Positions 26,645 to 32,497 are shown, counted from the stretch's first letter. The stretch is DNA of 32,772 nucleotides from a virus (IMGVR_UViG_3300030331_003145:1-32772), one strand, 5' to 3'. A program made the numbers and translations. Notes: generated by a model from the sequence alone, not told the origin.

Positions 26645-27028
26645 ATGGAATGGTGGGGATGGTTATTAATTGGAACAGGTTCTGGTGTAGGTGGCAGTGC
26701 TATATTCCATTGGCTTAAACCACCACCTCCTCCTGTAATTGTTAGAGAAGAAGTAGCCAAAGAACAAATAGAAGTACAAAAAAATCTTACGGCTACAGAT
26801 ATATTAGAAGTTCCATGCTCAACAGAGTTTATTAAAGAACACAGCTACGGCTTATGTAGAGAGCTTTATTGCCGCATGACTACGCGAGGCATAGACAGTA
26901 AGACAAGTGGTGATGAATGCGAAGATATAAGCAATGTAAACAATAAGACCGCAATCATGTTAGTCTGTAAGCACAAGGATGTTGATCAACAAAAAGCATG
27001 TCTTGAATATTTTGATAGGAGATTGTAA
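26645..27028 (+). CDS. Membrane-anchored, Cys-rich protein (spanin-like candidate)
   Basis: Start set at ATG 26645 (MEWWGWLLIG) with GAGGT upstream; the frame is open from 26633. The N-terminal helix (WWGWLLIGTGSGVGGSAIFHW) is followed by a run of five prolines, a charged helix, then a domain with six cysteines (PCS; LCRELYC; DEC; VCK; KACL). A membrane anchor plus disulfide-rich periplasmic domain next to a holin fits the place of a Rz/spanin-type lysis protein, but no spanin motif is recognised. Overlaps the following gene's ATG by TAATG. Confidence 0.5.
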   Translation: MEWWGWLLIGTGSGVGGSAIFHWLKPPPPPVIVREEVAKEQIEVQKNLTATDILEVPCSTEFIKEHSYGLCRELYCRMTTRGIDSKTSGDECEDISNVNNKTAIMLVCKHKDVDQQKACLEYFDRRL

Positions 27029-27300
27029 TGCGTACAGCATTTAAAGCCAGCAAGGTTACTATAGATTCTAAAGAACACACAGTTAAGTTTAATAAAACCG
27101 TACAGCACAGCGAAGACATATCTAAGACTGATGCAATACGAGACAGTGTAGATAAGAAGTTAAGCAAGCTTGATGTTAAAGTGATTGGCATAACATCTAT
27201 GGGATATTTCGATGAGACACATCGGTTTATGTTTCACATTGGCAATAAAGATGATGGTGTATGGCAGAAGCGAGGCCAGATGACGGTTAGCTTTACATGA
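27028..27300 (+). CDS. Hypothetical protein, 90 aa
   Basis: Begins MRTAFKASKVTIDSKEHTVKF right at the previous stop (TAATG) and ends in an ATGA overlap with the next gene. Looks like a small alpha/beta fold, Lys/Asp/Thr-rich with hydrophobic strands (VKVIGITSMGYF; RFMFHIGN). No family recognised. The tight coupling on both sides indicates a real gene in the late unit. Confidence 0.65.
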   Translation: MRTAFKASKVTIDSKEHTVKFNKTVQHSEDISKTDAIRDSVDKKLSKLDVKVIGITSMGYFDETHRFMFHIGNKDDGVWQKRGQMTVSFT

Positions 27301-27791
27301 GCAAATACAAAGAAAAAGCTAAAAAGCGTAGTGAAGATCTTAAGAAGACTAAGAAAGATATTATAGACTTTAACACTGGGTTGTCTGTTGCACAGCTACA
27401 AGCAGCACAGCTATTAAAGGAAGGCTATAGCAAAGCGCGTACAGCTAAAGCAGTTGGTGTACATTTTAATACGATTACTAACTGGTTAAAGAAGCCACAG
27501 TTTGTAAAGTACTATGATGAATATGAAGTACAGATTATGCCATCGGTTGATACTGTTACAGAGCTAACGCCAGAAGATGTAGACATGCACTTGGCACGTT
27601 TGTTAACGCCATCTATTAATGCTTTGGGTCATGTCTTAATGGATAAAAAGGGTTCGGATCAAGCGCGTGTAAATGCAGGTAAGTTTGTATTAAATACAAT
27701 CTATGGTAGGTTATTAGATAAAGGTAACTACAATCCTGGTGAGTTAGATGAGCTCAGGAAAACATTACAAATTGTAAATAAAAAAACATAA
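27297..27791 (+). CDS. Terminase small subunit-like HTH protein (putative)
   Basis: 164 residues. The N-terminal 30 are Lys-rich; residues 32-66 form a helix-turn-helix of the type seen in small terminases (AAQLLKEGYSKARTAKAVGVHFNTITNWLKKPQF), followed by a helical segment with PSINALGHVLMDKKGSDQARVNAGKFVLNTIYGRLL and a charged end. It would bind the packaging site and regulate the large subunit. It lies 22.9 kb from the large terminase at the far end of the late unit; an alternative is a DNA-binding regulator of late functions. Confidence 0.55.
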   Translation: MSKYKEKAKKRSEDLKKTKKDIIDFNTGLSVAQLQAAQLLKEGYSKARTAKAVGVHFNTITNWLKKPQFVKYYDEYEVQIMPSVDTVTELTPEDVDMHLARLLTPSINALGHVLMDKKGSDQARVNAGKFVLNTIYGRLLDKGNYNPGELDELRKTLQIVNKKT

Positions 27792-27797
27792 CAAAAA

Positions 27798-27832
27798 CCG
27801 CTCGGTGCGGAGAATCCCTTGATATTTTTTTT
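27798..27832 (+). terminator. Weak hairpin plus T-run before the short basic genes
   Basis: CCGC-TCGGT-GCGG (27798-27810) is followed 14 nt later by T8 (27825-27832), then AGGA and the ATG at 27842. AATCC upstream and GGATT over the ribosome site can also pair. The T-run is too far from the stem for a textbook terminator, so it may be an attenuator or a translation control. Confidence 0.35.
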
Positions 27833-27841
27833 AGGATTACT

Positions 27842-28075
27842 ATGAAAAAAGCTAAGAAAAAAGTGATACGTAATGCAAAAACAGGTAGGACTAAGACCGT
27901 ACGCTATGGCCAGAAAGGAGCCAAGGTTAAACCAGGTACTAAGAAGGGTGATAGCTATTGCGCTCGTTCTGCTGGTCAGATGAAGAAGCACCCTAAAGCT
28001 GCTAAGAACCCCAACTCACCATTAAGATTAAGTCGTAAGCGTTGGTCTTGTTCAGGTTCTAAATCAAGGAGATAA
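27842..28075 (+). CDS. Small basic phage protein, 77 aa
   Basis: MKKAKKKVIRNAKTGRTKTV..., ending SGSKSRR: strongly Lys/Arg-rich, with DSYCARSAGQMKKHP near residues 38-52 and a Trp-Ser-Cys near 68. The same layout recurs in short basic proteins of marine phages. Function is not established; nucleic-acid binding or condensation is inferred from charge. First of three adjacent basic proteins. Confidence 0.7.
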   Translation: MKKAKKKVIRNAKTGRTKTVRYGQKGAKVKPGTKKGDSYCARSAGQMKKHPKAAKNPNSPLRLSRKRWSCSGSKSRR

Positions 28076-28077
28076 CC

Positions 28078-28257
28078 ATGCCTATAAAAAAAAGAACATC
28101 GAAAAAAAAGACTTTAACTGAACGACAAAAAAATACATTGAAAAAACATAGCGTTCATCATACAAAAAAACATATGTCACAAATGAAAAAACTTATGTTA
28201 TCAGGAAAAACATTTGGTGCAGCTCATAAAATAGCAATGAAAAAGGTAGGTAAATAA
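28078..28257 (+). CDS. Small Lys-rich protein, 59 aa
   Basis: The ATG at 28078 follows AAGGAGAT (28067-28074) with good spacing; TAA at 28255-28257 shares its last base with the ATG of the next gene (TAATG). The product starts MPIKKRTSKKKT and ends AMKKVGK; roughly 30% is Lys, with four His and several Met residues. The C-terminal segment (MKKLMLSGKTFGAAHKIAMKKVGK) resembles a short helical module I associate with small phage proteins. Likely nucleic-acid binding; function unproven. Confidence 0.65.
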   Translation: MPIKKRTSKKKTLTERQKNTLKKHSVHHTKKHMSQMKKLMLSGKTFGAAHKIAMKKVGK

Positions 28258-28412
28258 TGCCAGGTAAAAAAGGATTATACGCAAATATACATGCTAAGAG
28301 AAAGCGTATTAAGAAAGGCTCTGGAGAGAAAATGAGAAAGCCTGGCAGTAAGGGTGCGCCTACTGCCAAGGCATTTAAGAAGTCTAAGAAGACAGCTAAG
28401 AAAAAATACTAA
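28257..28412 (+). CDS. Small basic protein, 51 aa
   Basis: MPGKKGLYANIHAKRKRIKKGSGEKMRKPG... to ...KKTAKKKY. Very basic and probably unfolded or DNA-bound. LYANIHAKRKRI and SGEKMRKPGSKGAPTA are patterns I associate with short proteins of marine phages. Its stop TAA (28410-28412) overlaps the stop of the convergent gene on the other strand (28411-28409). Confidence 0.65.
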   Translation: MPGKKGLYANIHAKRKRIKKGSGEKMRKPGSKGAPTAKAFKKSKKTAKKKY

Positions 28413-29026
28413 CCTGGTAGTTCTTCGCGACAGGTCATGCCCATACCCAAATAGAAACGCAATGCTCTGGCTACTGCTCTGGTTTCAGCCATTCGAATAT
28501 AAGATGGGACCATCATCTTAGAAACATTTTGTGGGCTTGCATCTCCATGTCCGTTGTAAGTACCTCTTGGTCCCTTGACGGTAGCTATAAATACTGCTGT
28601 TTGCTTCTCTGTATTTAGGACTATGCTATCAGTCTCTATTGATTCAAGCCCATTCAAATGAGCTAAGTGAAGTAGACCAGAAAACAATACATAGTTTTTA
28701 CCCTTTAGGTTGACGATGAAGCCTTGGCTTTTCATCATTTGGATCAGGTTTTCTTCTTCATCTTTTTGTTTGGTCATTGGTTCTTTCTTTCTATGGTCTT
28801 CGATGGTAGCACTTGGAAAGTATGTATCTATTAATGCATCCAGTTCAGCTGCTCTGTCTGCTTTGACATACCATATCTTCTTTTCTTTGTGGAATTGTGC
28901 ATCTAAGTTTGCTTTGATATCGTCTTGAAAATGAGGATGGAAACCACCATCGACATAGATATGTCCGTTTACTTCTGCGATCTTAACGATGCGATCTGTC
29001 TTATTCATAGTAGGCTGCATGGTCAT
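28409..29026 (-). CDS. Putative recombination protein (HARP-like N-terminus, annealing-protein-like C-terminus), 205 aa
   Basis: ATG 29026 follows GAAGGAAC; it overlaps the preceding 103-aa gene by 26 nt. Residues 10-67 show a pattern like HARP-type annealing modules: an I-x-V start, FHPHFQDDIKAN, then KKIWYVKADRAAELDALID. The C-terminal part (about 95-205) contains GLLHLAHLNGLESIET, GHGDASPQNVSKMM, then MAETRAVARALRFYLGMGM, resembling the end of Rad52/Erf-like single-strand annealing proteins. It ends the leftward replication unit next to loader- and initiator-like genes. Function is inference; both parts need profile checks. Confidence 0.5.
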   Translation of the reverse strand: MTMQPTMNKTDRIVKIAEVNGHIYVDGGFHPHFQDDIKANLDAQFHKEKKIWYVKADRAAELDALIDTYFPSATIEDHRKKEPMTKQKDEEENLIQMMKSQGFIVNLKGKNYVLFSGLLHLAHLNGLESIETDSIVLNTEKQTAVFIATVKGPRGTYNGHGDASPQNVSKMMVPSYIRMAETRAVARALRFYLGMGMTCREELPG

Positions 29027-29312
29027 AGTATTGTTCCTTCAAGTATGTGTATATGTTTATCTCATGGCCCATTAGTAGGTTTGGAGAATGAATGATTAGG
29101 CCAGGATCATCCATACCCAGTTGATTAGTTATATCCTCCCATATTGGATGTGTTTCTTGAAAGAACACCATATGTGGGGAGTTAGTACCAAACGGTACAA
29201 GCATTAGATATATGATACCGTCTACATTATGGGCTCCTGCAATAGTCGAGAGATTATTTTTCTGTAGGGGTTGACCCCGTGGAATTGAATCAGCTCCTGG
29301 TTCTGTTGCCAT
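29001..29312 (-). CDS. Hypothetical protein, 103 aa (overlaps loader-like gene by 91 nt)
   Basis: ATG 29312 has a strong GGAGGAGAC immediately upstream, inside the end of the loader-like gene (29222-29839), so the long overlap looks real. A later in-frame ATG at 29204 lacks a ribosome site. The product begins MATEPGADSIPRGQ, has a hydrophobic stretch (IIYLMLVPFG, about 33-42), and ends with several Tyr. No family recognised. Lies in the replication unit between loader-like and annealing-protein-like genes. Confidence 0.6.
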   Translation of the reverse strand: MATEPGADSIPRGQPLQKNNLSTIAGAHNVDGIIYLMLVPFGTNSPHMVFFQETHPIWEDITNQLGMDDPGLIIHSPNLLMGHEINIYTYLKEQYYDHAAYYE

Positions 29313-29839
29313 GTCTCCTCCAATGTAGACTCTTGTGATGTTAATGGCTTTCCATCTCCATTGATATAATAATATCTAATGCGGTTATGTCTCGCCATTG
29401 CATTATCCAAATTGTTTACAATGGTTTCTATCGTCGTTTCTTTCTTAGCCTTTCCCAAATCACAAGAGCATGCACATGTAAAGTGATAACAGAATGGTTG
29501 ACCATAATGACGACCAAATGATTTAGGCGCTTCATTGTAGTGAATGGCAATCCATCTCATTCCATGCTGGTTACAGTCATTGCATTTGTTGTATGACTTG
29601 ATACCTACGCTTCCGTTGTTCTCTGCCAATACATAATCCCTAACGACTCCCAATGGTGGGATGAATGAAGCAGTAGATTCTCTCATTAGTCTGCGAATGG
29701 CTCCAGATAAAACCTTGTCTGGTGTTTGTGCAAACTCATAAAGCCATAAAGGTAACAGCTTGTTTACATGCTCCTGGCCACGTCCCCAATTGGTTACAAA
29801 CTCACGAAGACTTTCTTCTATTGTCATTGGATGAGCCAT
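29222..29839 (-). CDS. Helicase-loader-like protein with Cys cluster (putative), 205 aa
   Basis: The ATG overlaps the O-like stop (TAATG) after AGGAG. N-terminal region (residues 1-75) resembles phage helicase-loader/G39P-type helical domains: WLYEFAQTPDKVLSGAIRRLMRESTASFIPPLGVVRDYV. It is followed by CNDC (86/89) and a Cys-rich end (FCYHFTCACSC, 116-126), a probable zinc site. In lambda the loader gene P follows O in the same way. The family match is by pattern and context only; it lacks an AAA+ Walker motif. Confidence 0.5.
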   Translation of the reverse strand: MAHPMTIEESLREFVTNWGRGQEHVNKLLPLWLYEFAQTPDKVLSGAIRRLMRESTASFIPPLGVVRDYVLAENNGSVGIKSYNKCNDCNQHGMRWIAIHYNEAPKSFGRHYGQPFCYHFTCACSCDLGKAKKETTIETIVNNLDNAMARHNRIRYYYINGDGKPLTSQESTLEETWQQNQELIQFHGVNPYRKIISRLLQEPIM

Positions 29840-30705
29840 TAGTAATCTCCTGCTGGTCTATACTCTCCACCATACTTGGGCAAGAGATACCCATTTGGGC
29901 CATATCGCCAATCACTTAGGGCATCATATGCCTTGTCAATGAAAGACCTGTTATCGTCCTGATTTGGGGCGTTTACGGATTCGCTCCAATCTTGTGCTTT
30001 CTCATGGTTACCATCTATCTTCTCCAGGTTCATGAAGTTTTTGCAATACTGGTAGCCGTTCTCTCTTTGCCATTTGTAATCTTCGCTTTCCATTGCCCAG
30101 GATACAATCAGCTTTAGCTCATCTACTGTGTAGTTATTCTTTAATGCTGTTCTGATAACCCTTGCACATTCTCCATTAACCGTTCTTGTCTTTTCATTGA
30201 ATGAATACCAATGATTCCATACTTCACCAACCCGCTTGGTAACCAGTTCTGGCTTGCATCTTTTTCCTAATGGTTTTTTTGTATAATTAATTATATCTTT
30301 ACTCTTACTCTTACTCTTTAGTATTATGTTGTCTGACTCCTGGCCGTTCACTGGCTGATTACTGGCCGATTGCTGGTCGGTTTCAACTATTGAAAGACGT
30401 ACTGGTCCCTTGCTCCTGGCCGATTGCTGGACGTTCACTGGCCGTTCACTGGCTGACTCCTGGCCGATTAATTTTTGGCTTTCTTCGAGTATCTTTCTGG
30501 CCTTATGTCTGCTTATTTTACATGCTCTTGAAATGACCCTAATGCTTAGTGTCTTGCCTTGTCTTAGCTGCGTTATGGTCCAGTAAAAGCACTCAATATC
30601 AGATGCTTGTCTTTCCATATCTATAAATGTATATCGTAGACCCTGGGGTATTGGTGTAAATAATCCGTTCAACTTGATAGTCCTTTGTTTGTGTGATACG
30701 TACAT
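29839..30705 (-). CDS. Replication initiator candidate, lambda O-like arrangement, 288 aa
   Basis: Residues 30-75 form a winged-helix-like unit (YWTITQLRQGKTLSIRVISRACKISRHKARKIL). Residues 80-125 are a linker encoded by the iteron arrays (Gln/Ser/Ala/Val-rich, with QSA and PVN repeats). Residues 158-232 resemble the C-terminal domain of phage replication proteins (VWNHWYSFNEKTRTVNG; IRTALKNNYTVDELKLIVSWAM). ATG 30705 has AAGGAA 12 nt upstream; a TTG in frame at codon 12 has AAAGGAC 8 nt upstream and may be the real start. It lies after the hairpin at 30736 and before the loader-like gene, so it probably opens the origin within its own gene. Confidence 0.6.
   Translation of the reverse strand: MYVSHKQRTIKLNGLFTPIPQGLRYTFIDMERQASDIECFYWTITQLRQGKTLSIRVISRACKISRHKARKILEESQKLIGQESASERPVNVQQSARSKGPVRLSIVETDQQSASNQPVNGQESDNIILKSKSKSKDIINYTKKPLGKRCKPELVTKRVGEVWNHWYSFNEKTRTVNGECARVIRTALKNNYTVDELKLIVSWAMESEDYKWQRENGYQYCKNFMNLEKIDGNHEKAQDWSESVNAPNQDDNRSFIDKAYDALSDWRYGPNGYLLPKYGGEYRPAGDY
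30271..30330. other. AT-rich stretch next to iterons; candidate DNA-unwinding element
   Basis: About 60 bp within the O-like gene, almost all A/T apart from single C and G bases, with a T7 run, TATAATTAATTATAT (30282-30296) and three tandem ACTCTT 6-mers (30301-30318). It adjoins the first iteron array. This is where lambda ori has its AT-rich unwinding region relative to its iterons. The reading frame passes through (encoding the SKSKSK segment). Confidence 0.55.
30329..30470. repeat. Two arrays of 11-bp iterons; probable replication origin core
   Basis: Consensus CTGGCCGNTTN. Array A: CTGGCCGTTCA (30340), CTGGCTGATTA (30351), CTGGCCGATTG (30362), CTGGTCGGTTT (30373), preceded by a degenerate copy at 30329. 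Array B: starts at 30416, 30427, 30438, 30449 and 30460. Within arrays the starts are exactly 11 bp apart; the arrays are separated by a 32-bp gap containing an out-of-phase CTGGTCC at 30402. Eleven is not a multiple of three and the repeats sit in a coding region, so the DNA itself appears selected. They lie inside the initiator candidate, as lambda's iterons lie in O. Confidence 0.75.
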
Positions 30706-30735
30706 GATGCAACACGTTCCTTTTGTTGTGTGTGT

Positions 30736-30779
30736 AAAGGGTAGGACATTAGCCGAGCAGCCATGTCCTACCCTTTTTT
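30736..30779 (+). terminator. Strong 14-bp hairpin with T-run; bidirectional terminator candidate
   Basis: AAAGGGTAGGACAT (30736-30749) pairs perfectly with ATGTCCTACCCTTT (30763-30776) around a 13-nt loop. On the plus strand it is followed by more T residues (30774-30779 are all T), a textbook intrinsic terminator. Yet the genes here run leftward. On the minus strand it follows the ribbon-helix-helix stop codon and has only TTT after the stem, so it may attenuate leftward transcription into the O-like gene while fully stopping rightward read-through. Confidence 0.75.
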
Positions 30780-30963
30780 ATTTGGTTCGCCAGTCTTCTA
30801 TAATTGAATATAGAAGCGTTGACTTTGTACATTGGTTGTCTTGACAAGCTTGCTCGATTGCTTGTGCTTGGTCTGTTGTTATTCTGGTGGAGATGCTCGA
30901 AGTCTTCTGCGCTCTTGGCTTGCCTTCATACGTTCCGCCCTTCTCTTTCTTAATGATGTCCAT
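30778..30963 (-). CDS. Ribbon-helix-helix protein, 61 aa (candidate regulator)
   Basis: ATG 30963 has AAGGAGC nearby. Residues 1-20 are basic; 22-28 (SSISTRI) would be the DNA-contacting strand, 31-42 the first helix, 46-57 (TKSTLLYSIIEDW) the second, a standard RHH fold of the Arc/CopG type. It would bind as dimers or tetramers to symmetric sites. The GACA-N3-TGTC-type triplet at 2720-2769 is a possible target. The gene is followed directly by the hairpin terminator. Confidence 0.65.
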   Translation of the reverse strand: MDIIKKEKGGTYEGKPRAQKTSSISTRITTDQAQAIEQACQDNQCTKSTLLYSIIEDWRTK

Positions 30964-30974
30964 TGTTATGCTCC

Positions 30975-31313
30975 TTAAAATGGTAGTGGAAAGTCATCGT
31001 CGAACATGTCCTTAGGCATGTCTTCTACTGGATAGCCTAACGCTATGTACGCTTTATCCTTTGTTATTAGCGATTCATTCATAATAGATTCAACGCTCAG
31101 CTCAATAGCTGCATTATGTATTTCTCTGAATGTATGCGTATCGTCAAGGCCATCCTGTTCGGTCATGACCATGTGGAGAGCATGAAAGGCTACGCCCATT
31201 GTATGATGCCAGTTAGGATGATCCGTTGCTATGTCATAGGGCGACGCGTAGCCTTCACTTAGTCCATCATCATATCCAAACTCATCCAGATATCTTTGTC
31301 CTGATTTACTCAT
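30975..31313 (-). CDS. Hypothetical protein, 112 aa
   Basis: ATG 31313 has AAGGACAACC upstream and overlaps the RusA-like gene's stop by 8 nt. The product is acidic, His/Met-rich (NWHHTMGVAFHALHMVMTEQDG, about 34-55), helical in the middle, and ends with a hydrophobic tail DDDFPLPF. A C-terminal DDDFPLPF-like end occurs on single-stranded DNA-binding proteins that recruit partners, but no OB-fold was seen, so this is not called SSB. Family unknown. Confidence 0.65.
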   Translation of the reverse strand: MSKSGQRYLDEFGYDDGLSEGYASPYDIATDHPNWHHTMGVAFHALHMVMTEQDGLDDTHTFREIHNAAIELSVESIMNESLITKDKAYIALGYPVEDMPKDMFDDDFPLPF

Positions 31314-31719
31314 TGGTTGTCCTTATTGTGATTAATGTGTGTGGCTCTTCACCCTTGGCACAGTACATATCGATGCAAGTAAGATGCCATACGAGACCAT
31401 CATCCTTAATGACGTTAGCCGATTGCATACAATCTAATATATGTTTCGCCAAGTTATCTATGTCCGGTCTCGTCTGCTTATTTATAGGGTGTTCACTGTA
31501 TTTCTTTGCCATCAGTCGCTTGGGTCTTTTATGAAAAAACTCTATGACCATTTTGATAGGCTGTCCTATCGCATCACCAAGATGTGACGATCGCAAGATA
31601 AAAACGTCTGCTTCTTTCTGCTTCATATATGCAGCAGGCTTATAGCTTCTTCCTGTCCTGGTGAATCGCTGTCTTGGCAATGCAATAGGTTGACCTTGAA
31701 GACGATAATGTCTAATCAT
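31306..31719 (-). CDS. rusA: RusA-family Holliday junction resolvase (putative)
   Basis: Start placed at ATG 31719 (MIRHYRLQGQPI); a TTG three codons upstream is possible. About 137 residues. The segment TRPDIDNLAKHILDCMQSANVIKDDGLVW (about 83-111) contains the metal-binding Asp pattern of RusA: Asp86, Asp88 and Asp106/107, followed by V. The basic region PKRLMAKKYSEH precedes it. It would cut branched or four-way DNA before packaging. Sits in the leftward replication unit, 8 nt overlap with the 69-aa gene. Confidence 0.85.
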   Translation of the reverse strand: MIRHYRLQGQPIALPRQRFTRTGRSYKPAAYMKQKEADVFILRSSHLGDAIGQPIKMVIEFFHKRPKRLMAKKYSEHPINKQTRPDIDNLAKHILDCMQSANVIKDDGLVWHLTCIDMYCAKGEEPHTLITIRTTNE

Positions 31720-31921
31720 CGAAGACAATACTGATATTGTTATAGATTGTGCTTGCTGTTATCTGAATGTTGCTACAGTCAAGATCAACAAGAGCGTTAC
31801 AGATTGCGCCAACAATGACATAATCTACCGTATCAGATTCAAACTTTATAACTGTTCGCTTCTTTGGTTCTTCTTCGATTGTTGGTGTGCTTGGCGGTAC
31901 TAATTTATTTTCTTGTTCCAT
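31712..31921 (-). CDS. Hypothetical protein, 69 aa
   Basis: ATG 31921 has AGGAC about 8 nt upstream and starts directly after the stop of the 39-aa ORF. The N-terminus is a Pro/Thr/Glu-rich arm (LVPPSTPTIEEEPKKRT), followed by an alpha/beta domain (VDYVIVGAICNALVDLDCSNIQITASTIYNNISIVFDD). The repeated hydrophobic strands indicate a folded protein. Family not recognised. It overlaps the RusA gene. Confidence 0.6.
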   Translation of the reverse strand: MEQENKLVPPSTPTIEEEPKKRTVIKFESDTVDYVIVGAICNALVDLDCSNIQITASTIYNNISIVFDD

Positions 31922-31922
31922 T

Positions 31923-32042
31923 TTATTGTCCTATTGTGTGTGTGATTGCTTCCAAAAAAAACCATGCAGCAAAAATATACATGCATAGTAGGATGGCGGT
32001 AGCGAAACCATCCCAGTGTAATTTAAATGATTGCTCTGTCAT
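31923..32042 (-). CDS. Single-pass membrane microprotein, 39 aa
   Basis: The ATG (32042-32040) lies two nt after the DnaA-domain gene's stop; TAA at 31925-31923 is just before the next gene's ATG. The product starts MTEQSFKLHWDGFATA and then has a hydrophobic segment ILLCMYIFAAWFFL (about 17-30) before a polar end. It has no strong ribosome site of its own and may be coupled. Function unknown. Its tight fit to its neighbours and clear hydrophobic helix support it. Confidence 0.5.
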   Translation of the reverse strand: MTEQSFKLHWDGFATAILLCMYIFAAWFFLEAITHTIGQ

Positions 32043-32044
32043 TG

Positions 32045-32497
32045 TCAACGCCCAAATGAATGAATAGTTTCTATCTGTCTTAGCTCATCATTGGTTAAGG
32101 CTATGCCTTGTCTGTGCTTGGTCACTACAGATTCAACCCGTCTTATTCCAGATGCTACCGTTGACCAGTTGCGACCAAAAAAACGACCCATCTCTGTTAA
32201 CTGTATCCTATCTTCGTGCAGCTTCATTAGATACCATGCCGTTTGCCTTGCTCTGCTAACCCTATGGTCTTTGCCTTGACGTTCAAACATGTATGTAGGA
32301 ACCTTGAACCTATCAGCGCAATGATTGACAATGCAATGAATGAATCGTCTGAATGGATGCTGATCTATTGGTATGATTTTATTCTCGGCTATGCGTTTCT
32401 GTCTTGGACTAAGTAACTTTCTAAGCTTTTCTATCTCTGCTTGCTGCCTAATGACTTTTAAATCTAACTCGTTTATTTTTTTGATATAAGGGTTCAT
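32045..32497 (-). CDS. DnaA domain IV protein without ATPase, 150 aa
   Basis: Residues 10-30 are a probable coiled coil. Residues 47-150 match DnaA domain IV: RVSRARQTAWYLM (79-91) corresponds to the DnaA helix with the minor-groove Arg, and TEMGRFFGRNWSTVASGIRRVE (101-122) to the signature helix. In E. coli DnaA the DNA-reading motif is DHTTV; here it is NWSTV (110-114), changed at the base-contacting positions. There is no AAA+ domain. It may bind a phage sequence and act in replication or transcription. Start ATG 32497 lies 2 nt after the junction gene's stop. Confidence 0.75.
   Translation of the reverse strand: MNPYIKKINELDLKVIRQQAEIEKLRKLLSPRQKRIAENKIIPIDQHPFRRFIHCIVNHCADRFKVPTYMFERQGKDHRVSRARQTAWYLMKLHEDRIQLTEMGRFFGRNWSTVASGIRRVESVVTKHRQGIALTNDELRQIETIHSFGR

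Noticed and set aside
27825-27832. T8 run as a programmed frameshift site
   Set aside because: It lies between genes, not within a coding overlap, so no frame product is gained.
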